Shown here: one piece after another, positions 5,683 to 11,749 of the stretch
Numbering within the stretch: the stretch's first letter is position 1
How the letters are laid out: every line of letters begins with the position of its first letter
Assembly: GCA_021154065.1 (NCBI GenBank)
Contig: JAJKJG010000071.1
Span: 1 to 12,141, forward strand
DNA from: Methylobacterium sp.
GTDB lineage: Bacteria > Pseudomonadota > Alphaproteobacteria > Rhizobiales > Beijerinckiaceae
Direction of reading: 5' to 3'
DNA length: 12,141 bases
Notes under the pieces: model-generated
What the model saw: the letters and a program-made list of their open reading frames with translations, nothing else
Database searches by the model: none
Told to the model about the DNA's origin: nothing
Position numbers and translations under genes: made by a program

Positions 5683-7374
5683 ATGCTGAACCGCCAAGGC
5701 CGCCCGACCGGCGCCGATGACGCGAGCGCCGCCGAGCACCCGACCTTCACCGGCAACCGCGCCCTGCAGCAGGAGGAGCCGCTGATCTTCGAGATCGGGC
5801 GGCTCGACGCCACGGGCGTCGATCTCGACGAGCCGGAGAGCTTCGCCCCCCGCCTCGGCAATCTCGAGCGTACGGGCAACATCGGCCTGCCCGGCCTCAC
5901 CGAGCCCGAGGCCATGCGCCATTACGTGCGCCTGTCGCAGAAGAACTTCGGCATCGACACCGGGCTGTTTCCGCTCGGCTCCTGCACCATGAAGCACAAC
6001 GCCCGCCTCAACGAGCGGGTGGCGCGGCTGCCCGGCATCGGCGACATCCATCCTTTGCAGCCGGTCTCGACCGTGCAGGGCGCGCTCGAGCTCATGAGCG
6101 AGCTCGCCCGCTATCTCACGACGCTGACCGGCATGCCGGCTGTTGCGCTCTCGCCGAAGGCCGGCGCCCATGGCGAGCTTCTCGGCATGATGGCGATCAA
6201 GGCGGCGATCGCCGCCAAGGGCGAGGGCGATACGCGCCGGACGGTGCTGGTGCCGGATTCGGCGCATGGCACCAATCCGGCGACCGCGGCGCTGATCGGC
6301 TTCTCCGTGAAGCCGGTGCCGGTCCGGGACGATGGCTTCGTCCATGTCGACGACATGCGCCCGCTGCTTGGACCCGACGTTGCGGCGATCATGCTGACGA
6401 ACCCGAACACCTGCGGCCTGTTCGAGCCGCAGATCGTCGAGATTGCGCAGGCGCTGCACGAGGTCGGGGCGTATTTCTACTGCGACGGCGCGAACTTCAA
6501 CGCCATCGTCGGCAAGGTGCGGCCGGGCGACCTCGGCGTCGACGCCATGCACATCAACCTGCACAAGACCTTCTCGACGCCGCACGGCGGCGGTGGGCCG
6601 GGGGCGGGGCCAGTGGTGCTGTCCGAGCGCCTGGCACCGTACGCCCCGGTGCCGTTCGTTGTTCCCTCCCCCCTTGCGGGGGAGGACCGACTCGGCCGCA
6701 GGCCGAGCGAGGAGGGGGGTATGGCAGAAGGCACCGCCGGCGTTTCATCCGATGCGACCCCCACCCCTACCCCTCCCCGCAAGGGGGAGGGGAACGCGTT
6801 CGCCCTCATCGAGCACGCCCCCGACGCCGACGGCACCGCGCCGCTTGGCCGTATCACCGCCTTCCATGGCCAGATGGGCATGTATGTGCGGGCGCTCTCC
6901 TACATGATCTCACATGGTTCGGACGGCATGCGGCAGGCCTCCGAGGACGCGGTGCTCAACGCCAATTACGTGCGCGCCGGCCTTTCCGACCTCATGTCGC
7001 TGCCCTTCGGTGACAAGCCGTGCATGCACGAGGTGCTGTTCGACGATGCGTGGCTGAAAGACACCGGCGTCACCACGCTCGACTTCGCCAAGGCGATGAT
7101 CGACGAGGGCTATCATCCGATGACGATGTATTTCCCGCTCGTCGTGCACGGCGCCATGCTGATCGAGCCGACGGAGTCGGAATCGAAGGCCTCGCTCGAC
7201 CTCTTCGTCGCGGCGCTGCGCGACCTCGCCATGGCGGCAAAGCGCGGCGACGCCGAGCGCTTCTCGGGCGCGCCCTATCACGCGCCGCGCCGGCGCCTCG
7301 ACGAGACCCGCGCCGCCCGTCAGCCGATCCTCAAATGGGCGCCGCCGAAGCCGCTCGCCGAAGCGGCCGAGTAG
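5683..7374 (+). CDS. gcvPB: Glycine dehydrogenase (decarboxylating) subunit 2, with in-frame repeat insertion
   Basis: C-terminal half of the split P protein, carrying the PLP cofactor. Seen: MLNRQGRP at the start, HPTFTGNRALQQEEPLIFEIGR, the signature FPLGSCTMKHNARLNE, SPKAGAHGELLGMMAIKAA, DSAHGTNPATAAL, LTNPNTCGLFEP, and the PLP lysine Lys295 in MHINLHKTFSTPHGGGGPG. The C-terminus contains MTMYFPLVVHGAMLIEPTESESK. Residues 328-372 (PSPLAGEDRL... to ...RKGEGNA) are a 45-residue low-complexity segment encoded by a palindromic DNA repeat. Removing it leaves about 518 aa, the normal size, and joins VPFVV directly to FALIEHA. The frame is open throughout, so an intact but enlarged enzyme is expected. 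Start 5683 is preferred because GAGG lies 5 nt upstream; ATG 5668 is an in-frame alternative with no ribosome site. Confidence 0.95.
   Translation: MLNRQGRPTGADDASAAEHPTFTGNRALQQEEPLIFEIGRLDATGVDLDEPESFAPRLGNLERTGNIGLPGLTEPEAMRHYVRLSQKNFGIDTGLFPLGSCTMKHNARLNERVARLPGIGDIHPLQPVSTVQGALELMSELARYLTTLTGMPAVALSPKAGAHGELLGMMAIKAAIAAKGEGDTRRTVLVPDSAHGTNPATAALIGFSVKPVPVRDDGFVHVDDMRPLLGPDVAAIMLTNPNTCGLFEPQIVEIAQALHEVGAYFYCDGANFNAIVGKVRPGDLGVDAMHINLHKTFSTPHGGGGPGAGPVVLSERLAPYAPVPFVVPSPLAGEDRLGRRPSEEGGMAEGTAGVSSDATPTPTPPRKGEGNAFALIEHAPDADGTAPLGRITAFHGQMGMYVRALSYMISHGSDGMRQASEDAVLNANYVRAGLSDLMSLPFGDKPCMHEVLFDDAWLKDTGVTTLDFAKAMIDEGYHPMTMYFPLVVHGAMLIEPTESESKASLDLFVAALRDLAMAAKRGDAERFSGAPYHAPRRRLDETRAARQPILKWAPPKPLAEAAE
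6664..6798. repeat. Palindromic repeat element inside gcvPB, read in frame
   Basis: A 135-bp element, exactly 45 codons. The left palindrome CCTCCCCC-CTTGC-GGGGGAGG (6665-6685) and right palindrome CCCCTCCCC-GCAAG-GGGGAGGGG (6770-6792) are near reverse complements of one another. An inner hairpin CTCGGCC-GCA-GGCCGAG lies at 6691-6707, and a G-run (6711-6719) faces a C-run (6758-6767). The layout (terminal palindrome, inner CGGC-type hairpin, G-rich arm) matches the element at 5514-5638. Boundaries are set by where the GcvPB family sequence stops and resumes and may shift by a codon. No target-site duplication is obvious. Confidence 0.85.
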
Positions 7375-7376
7375 CC

Positions 7377-7634
7377 TCAGTTCTTCGTCGCGCGCGCCGC
7401 CTCGACGCTCGCCTGGCGCTCTTCGCGGACTTGGTCCGAGAGCCGCTGCGCCATCAGCACCAGGCGCTCGGCGACGGCGTCCTTGCCGTGGACCTCAACC
7501 CAGCCGGCGAGCCCGACCGTGAGCATGGTCTCGAACACGGCCTCCGGCCGGAAGCCGCGCTGGACGAGGTCGACGCCGGCTTTCTGCCAGTGCTGCTGCA
7601 GCTGCTCGCGGATCTCGGGCAGGTCGTCGATCAT
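7377..7634 (-). CDS. Small hypothetical protein, 85 aa
   Basis: I cannot name the family. The protein begins MIDDLPEIREQLQQHWQKAGVDLVQRGF, continues with the segment RPEAVFETMLTVGLAGWVEVHG (about 29-50), and ends in a charged helix (AERLVLMAQRLSDQVREERQASVEAARA). It looks all-helical and soluble, with no signal peptide or cysteine. The codon pattern and the sensible hydrophobic spacing argue for a real gene. No strong ribosome site is seen before the ATG; a GGAG lies about 15 nt upstream. It converges on gcvPB with only 2 bp between the two stop codons, so no terminator separates them, and it lies downstream of the MocR gene on the same strand with a 64-bp gap. Confidence 0.6.
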   Translation of the reverse strand: MIDDLPEIREQLQQHWQKAGVDLVQRGFRPEAVFETMLTVGLAGWVEVHGKDAVAERLVLMAQRLSDQVREERQASVEAARATKN

Positions 7635-7698
7635 CTCAAGGGGCTCCGGCGCGGCCCGTCATATGAGCCTTCGGGCGCCGGAAGCAAACGCCTCCGGC

Positions 7699-9225
7699 TC
7701 AGCCGATCTGCGAGCCCGCCGCCGCCCGGCGCGCCCGCCGTGCCGGCGCAAGCTCGTGCAGGAGCGCCGCGAGCTCGGCGATGCCGGGCTCGATGCGGTC
7801 CGACGAGATCGACGAGAATCCGAGCCGCAGCGTATTCAGCGGCGGCCTCTCGCCGGCGAAGAAAACGTCTCCGGGCTCGATCAGCACGCCACGGTCCCGG
7901 GCGCGCTCGGCGAACTCGCGGGTGTCGAGCCAGGGCGGCCCCTCGAGCCAGAAGGCCGAGCAGCCGGCCGCCGCCGAGCAGGAGAGCTCGGGCAAGTGGC
8001 GGTCGAGCGCGCGCTTCAGGACCTGGGCGCGATCGCGGTGGATGTGGCCGAGGCGCCGTCCGAGCGCCTCGTGATGGCCGAGCGACAGGAACAGCGCCGC
8101 CGTGCGCTGGTTGTTGGCCGGCGGGTGGCGGAGCATCAGGCGGCGCAGCGCGCGTGCCTCGCTGATGAGCTCCGGCGGGCCGACGAGGAATCCGAGGCGC
8201 AGCCCCGGCGCGAGAATCTTGGAGAGGCTGCCGACGTAGAGGACGCGGCCGGCGCGATCGAGGCTCCTCAGCGCCGGCGCCGGCACCTCGGCGAAGCCCG
8301 AATGGGTCTCGTAGTCGTCCTCGATGATGATGGTGTCCTGCGCCGCAGCCGCCGCCAGGATCTCCTCGCGGCGGCAAAGCGGCATCGTCGCGGAGGTCGG
8401 GCATTGGTAGCTCGGCGTGACGAACAGGTAATCGCAGCCCGAAAGCTCCTTCCCCGGTACGGCGCCGAGGCCGTCCACCGGCAGGGGCCGCACGTGCCGG
8501 GTGCGCATCGAGAAGATGTTGCGTGCGTCGGGGTAGCCCGGGTCCTCCATCGCGACCGTCGTTCCGGAACCGACCAGCAGCGCGGCGAGGAGGAACAGCG
8601 CCTGCTGGGCGCCGATCGTGATCATCACCTCGGCGGGCGTCACCCAGACCCCGCGTCGCGGCAACAGGCGGCTGCGGATCTGCTCGACGAGGAGCGGGTC
8701 GTCGCCGTCGATCAGGTCTTGCGCCCAGCCCTTCAGCTCGGAGGCTCCGAGCGCCCGGCGCGAGCACTCCCGCCACTCCGCGACCGGAAACAACGCCGGA
8801 TCGAACTGGCCGTAGAGGAAGGGGTAGGGATAGCGCTGCCAGTCCGGCGCCTTGACGATGTTGCGCTGCTCCGACGGGCGGACGACGAACCGCCGGCTCC
8901 AGTCGATCGCGGAACTCGCCGCTGCCGGCGTGACCGCGGGCTGCGGCCGCTCGATCTCGCGGCTTACGAAATAGCCGCGGCGCTCGCTCGATTCGAGAAA
9001 GCCCGCATCGACGAGGTGCTGGTAGGCGAGCACGACGGTGTTGCGCGCGATCCCGAGCTCCTCGGCGAGCTCGCGGCTCGATGGCAGCGCGGTTCCCGGC
9101 GAGAGGCGCCCGTCGAGAATTGCCGCGACCAGCATTTGCCGGATGCGGGCCTGGAGCGGCCCTTGGCCGCCTGGCGCCAACGCGAACAGCTGGCCCCACA
9201 TGGCCCGATCGATCCGTCCGCTCAT
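7699..9225 (-). CDS. MocR-type transcriptional regulator (GntR DNA-binding domain fused to aminotransferase-like domain)
   Basis: MocR/GabR/PdxR-type regulators join a winged-helix GntR domain to a fold-type I aminotransferase domain that binds PLP and an amine effector and usually does not catalyse turnover. Numbering from ATG 9237: GntR domain about 26-92 (GPLQARIRQMLVAAILDGRL, LPSSRELAEELGIARNTVVLAYQHL, ERRGYFV). A linker follows, then the aminotransferase domain with GAQQAL (209-214), EDPGYPDAR (231-239), TPSYQCPTSATM, EDDYETHSGF (306-315) and the PLP lysine Lys340 in YVGSLSKILAPGLRLG. The length of about 510 aa is normal. Two starts compete: 9237 (MARVMSGR, weak site) and 9225 (MSGRIDR, preceded by GAGGG); the second is preferred. 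It is divergent from a class III aminotransferase-like gene, the classical target arrangement. Confidence 0.93.
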   Translation of the reverse strand: MSGRIDRAMWGQLFALAPGGQGPLQARIRQMLVAAILDGRLSPGTALPSSRELAEELGIARNTVVLAYQHLVDAGFLESSERRGYFVSREIERPQPAVTPAAASSAIDWSRRFVVRPSEQRNIVKAPDWQRYPYPFLYGQFDPALFPVAEWRECSRRALGASELKGWAQDLIDGDDPLLVEQIRSRLLPRRGVWVTPAEVMITIGAQQALFLLAALLVGSGTTVAMEDPGYPDARNIFSMRTRHVRPLPVDGLGAVPGKELSGCDYLFVTPSYQCPTSATMPLCRREEILAAAAAQDTIIIEDDYETHSGFAEVPAPALRSLDRAGRVLYVGSLSKILAPGLRLGFLVGPPELISEARALRRLMLRHPPANNQRTAALFLSLGHHEALGRRLGHIHRDRAQVLKRALDRHLPELSCSAAAGCSAFWLEGPPWLDTREFAERARDRGVLIEPGDVFFAGERPPLNTLRLGFSSISSDRIEPGIAELAALLHELAPARRARRAAAGSQIG

Positions 9226-9237
9226 GACCCTCGCCAT

Positions 9238-9414
9238 TCAACGTTGCGGACCCTATCGTTCGCTCCCGGCACGGGTTCGTCAACCGGCAAGCACCTCAGG
9301 TTGTGCCAATCGAATCCTCGATTCTGGCGCTATCGCGGCTCGGTAAATGTCGTAAAGTTCGCAATCCGGTTGTTTGAACCGGCGCCTGCGTATTGCCTGA
9401 GGAGTTTTTGGTCC
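9238..9414. promoter_or_regulatory. Divergent regulatory region of the MocR/aminotransferase-like pair
   Basis: This 177-bp region has lower GC than its surroundings and contains two perfect inverted repeats: AATCGA-ATCC-TCGATT at 9308-9323, which also reads as the direct repeat TCGAATC/TCGATTC, and CCGGTT-GTTTG-AACCGG at 9366-9382. The hexamer GGTTGT occurs at 9299-9304 and again at 9368-9373. MocR-family regulators typically bind such sites between themselves and a divergent target, so these are candidate operators. No convincing -35/-10 pair was identified. A GAGGAG ribosome site for the rightward gene lies at 9399-9404. Confidence 0.45.
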
Positions 9415-10674
9415 ATGACTTGCGCGATCATTCCGTTTGCGAAGCCGGCGCCGCTCGCAACCTCCAATCGCCATCGCAAAAACCGGGCCGCGGGCGTCCC
9501 CGTCGCAATCGCGAATCAGGCAAGCCCGCTCGAGGCTTCCGAAGGGTTGATCGCGCCCGCAGGACGGCGCCCTCCAACCCCAGCGCGTCGGCGTCTTGGA
9601 CCAGATGATCCTGCCGGCGCGCGCGCGCCGGTGGCAGAGGAGCTTGTACGGCTCGCACCGGAGGGCTTCGGCCATGCCGTCCTCGTCGGCTCGCATGCCG
9701 ACGCCATCGATCTCGCCGCCGGACTTTGCCGCGCCTATCATCGGGCTCGCGGCGAGCCTGAACGGACCGGCATTGTCGCTCGCGACGGCGACGGCGCCGC
9801 CCTCTCGCCGATCGCTCGCCTACGCCACACCGGACTGTCCAAAAACCGCTTCACGCGCGGGCAGCCGGCGGAAGGCAAGACGCGCGCCGAGGATCTCAGG
9901 CGCGCGGTGTCGCGTTCCGGCGCCAGGATCGCGGCCTGCCTCGTCGAGCCGCTCGCCGTCAACGCCGGCGTGCTGGTGCCGCCGCAGGGCTATCTCGATG
10001 ACCTTCGTGCGATCTGCGACGCGAACGGGCTTCTGCTCGCATTCGACGAAGCCGCGGGGTTCGGGCACACCGGCACGGCCTTCGCGGGCCAGAGTCTCGG
10101 GGTTGTTCCCGACGTTATCGTGCTCGGCGCCGCGATCGCCAACGGCGCGCATTCGTGTGGCGCCGTCCTCCTCCGAAGCGAAATCGGCGCGACGATCATG
10201 AGGTCGCCGGAGGTCGCGCCGATCCTGCGCGGCGGCGCCGCGCCGCCGCTCGAGGCCAGCGCCGCGGTCGCCACGACGCTCGATCTGTTTCGGCGCGAAC
10301 GGCTGTTCGCGCGTGCCGCACGGCTCGCTCCGGTGTTCCTCGATGCCGTATTCTCGTTGAGCGACCTTGGCGTGATCGCCGACATCCGCGGCTACGGCAT
10401 GCTGGCGGCCATCGATTTCGTGCCGACCCGCAGTGCCGGCGTTCGCGGGCGCGAGATGCAGGCGCGGCTCGAGGCCGCGGGAATAGGCGTCGAGATCCGC
10501 GGCGACACTGCGATCCTCGCGCCGGCGCTCACGATCGAGGAGCGGCAGATCACGCGGATGGCCGCGGTTCTGCGCGAGGTGCTGTCGTGGCCGAACCTCG
10601 CGGCGCAAGCGCGGCGCCGGCTCGCTCGGCCGGCGAGCGCCGAGTTCCTCCGACAGGGTCAGGCGATTCGATAG
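9415..10674 (+). CDS. Degenerate class III aminotransferase homologue without the PLP lysine
   Basis: A 419-aa protein related to omega-amino acid:pyruvate aminotransferases. Recognisable parts are LVRLAPEGFGHAVLV (about 77-91), RAYHRARGEPERT (106-118), GLSKNR, CLVEPLAVNAGVLVPPQGYLDDLRAICDANGLLLAFDEAAGFGHTGTAF (the PLP-ring aspartate is Asp211), GVVPDVIVLGAAIANG, DIRGYGMLAAIDF and IAILAP-like C-terminal strands. The PLP lysine, in family motif AKGxTNG, is replaced: residues 238-244 read GAAIANG, with Ala239 at the lysine position. DEVITGFGRTG has become DEAAGFGHTG, the glycine-rich cofactor loop is altered to VGSHADA, and the YTYSGHP-type segment is gone. The first 75 residues are low-complexity and unlike the family. 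ATG 9415 follows GAGGAG by 10 nt. It is either a pseudoenzyme or a decaying gene with an open frame. Confidence 0.75.
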   Translation: MTCAIIPFAKPAPLATSNRHRKNRAAGVPVAIANQASPLEASEGLIAPAGRRPPTPARRRLGPDDPAGARAPVAEELVRLAPEGFGHAVLVGSHADAIDLAAGLCRAYHRARGEPERTGIVARDGDGAALSPIARLRHTGLSKNRFTRGQPAEGKTRAEDLRRAVSRSGARIAACLVEPLAVNAGVLVPPQGYLDDLRAICDANGLLLAFDEAAGFGHTGTAFAGQSLGVVPDVIVLGAAIANGAHSCGAVLLRSEIGATIMRSPEVAPILRGGAAPPLEASAAVATTLDLFRRERLFARAARLAPVFLDAVFSLSDLGVIADIRGYGMLAAIDFVPTRSAGVRGREMQARLEAAGIGVEIRGDTAILAPALTIEERQITRMAAVLREVLSWPNLAAQARRRLARPASAEFLRQGQAIR

Positions 10675-11747
10675 CGTGCGACGGCGGCCTCGTCCCAGGC
10701 GAGGCCGCTGCCCGGCCGGTCCGCCACGACCGCAAAGCCGTCCTCGATCGCGAGCGGCTCCTGCAGGATCGCGCTCGCCCAGTCGACATATTCGAGGAAA
10801 TGGCAGGTCGGCGACGCGGCGAGGAGATGGGCGCTTACCTCCGGAAAGAGATGCGACGACATCTCGATCCCCCGGGCGGCGGCGAGGCCGGCGGCCTGGA
10901 TCCAGCCGGTGACGCCGCCGATCCGGGCAAGATCGGGCATGACGTAATCGCAGGCGCCGGCATCGAGCGCCGCCGCCATTGCCTCCGGGCCGTCGAAGTT
11001 CTCGCCGATCTGCAACGGCAGATCGAGATCGCGGGCGATGATCGCGTTGCCGGCGTAGTCGTCGTGGCGGATCGGCTCCTCGAGCCAGGTCACGCCTTCG
11101 CGCTCGAGCGCCCGGCCGCGGCGCAGGGCTTCCGCGACGGTGAGCGCCTGGTTGTAATCGACCATGATCGCGATCGCCTCGGGGAGGCGCTTGCGGACGG
11201 CCCGCGCGACCGCGATGTCCTCCGCGAGGGTCGCATAGCCGAGCCGCAGCTTCACCGCCCTGAAGCCCGGCGCGACGAGCTTCTCGGCCTCGTCCGCGGT
11301 CTTCTCCGGTCCCATGAGCCCGAGGCCGTTGCTGTTGTTGGCCGGAATGCGGCGCGGCGCCGCGCCAAGCAGCGTCGCGAGCGGCAGCCCGGCGGCGATC
11401 GCGAGCGCGTCCCACAGCGCCGAGTCGAGCGCCGACAGCGCCATGCGCACGACGCCCGTGACGCCGATCAGTGCAAAGCGCCGCTGCAGCGTCGGGCCGA
11501 GCGCAATCGGCGCAACGGCCTCGCCTTTCACCATCGCAACGGCATCGTGCAGGACCTCCGCCATCGCCCTGGCGCCGCTGTGCCGATAGGCGAAGAGATA
11601 GGCCCGGCCGGTGACGCCCTCTTCCGTGTCGAGGTCGATCAGGAGGAGGGGTGCGGCGCGGATCGTCGCGGCGCTAGTGCCGAGCGCGTAGCGCATCGGC
11701 ACCTCGACCGGCGTCGTGCGAACGCCGCGGATGGTGAGGCTCGCCAC
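10659..11747 (-). CDS. Mandelate racemase-like enolase-superfamily enzyme
   Basis: A 362-aa protein of the mandelate racemase subgroup, enzymes that abstract a proton alpha to a carboxylate using a Mg2+ site. It resembles Pseudomonas mandelate racemase closely as I remember that sequence. Metal ligands: Asp197 (MVDYNQ), Glu223 (TWLEEP), Glu249 (LQIGENF). The acid/base dyad Asp272 (MPDLARIGGVTGW) and His299 (MSSHLFPE) and the electrophile Glu319 (FLEY) are present. The other face has Lys166-Leu-Arg168 (AVKLRLGY) where mandelate racemase has Lys-x-Lys, so one catalytic lysine is arginine. The substrate is therefore unlikely to be simply mandelate; a dehydratase or one-sided epimerase is possible. 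The start is GTG 11747, 2 bp after the upstream stop, with GGAAGG about 10 nt before it. The 3' end overlaps the convergent aminotransferase-like gene by 16 bp. Confidence 0.88.
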   Translation of the reverse strand: MASLTIRGVRTTPVEVPMRYALGTSAATIRAAPLLLIDLDTEEGVTGRAYLFAYRHSGARAMAEVLHDAVAMVKGEAVAPIALGPTLQRRFALIGVTGVVRMALSALDSALWDALAIAAGLPLATLLGAAPRRIPANNSNGLGLMGPEKTADEAEKLVAPGFRAVKLRLGYATLAEDIAVARAVRKRLPEAIAIMVDYNQALTVAEALRRGRALEREGVTWLEEPIRHDDYAGNAIIARDLDLPLQIGENFDGPEAMAAALDAGACDYVMPDLARIGGVTGWIQAAGLAAARGIEMSSHLFPEVSAHLLAASPTCHFLEYVDWASAILQEPLAIEDGFAVVADRPGSGLAWDEAAVARYRIA

Positions 11748-11749
11748 GC

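Noticed and set aside
4087..6585. 832-codon open frame on the minus strand
   Set aside because: Antisense shadow of gcvPA and gcvPB. Its product is Arg/Ala/Gly-rich with no family signature, as expected opposite high-GC genes.
6664..6798. gcvPB as a pseudogene broken by the repeat
   Set aside because: The insert is an exact multiple of three with no stop codon, and all family motifs continue in the same frame on both sides, so an intact protein is predicted.
7483..9414. Long plus-strand open frame upstream of and in frame with the aminotransferase homologue
   Set aside because: It lies opposite the MocR gene, whose domains are unmistakable, and the translation has no recognisable domains. 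Only the part from 9415 shows homology and a ribosome site.
9820..11415. 531-codon minus-strand open frame
   Set aside because: Runs in another frame across the racemase-like gene and antisense to the aminotransferase homologue; no motifs.
10659..11747. True mandelate racemase (mdlA)
   Set aside because: One catalytic lysine is arginine and no mandelate-pathway genes are visible, so only the family is assigned.
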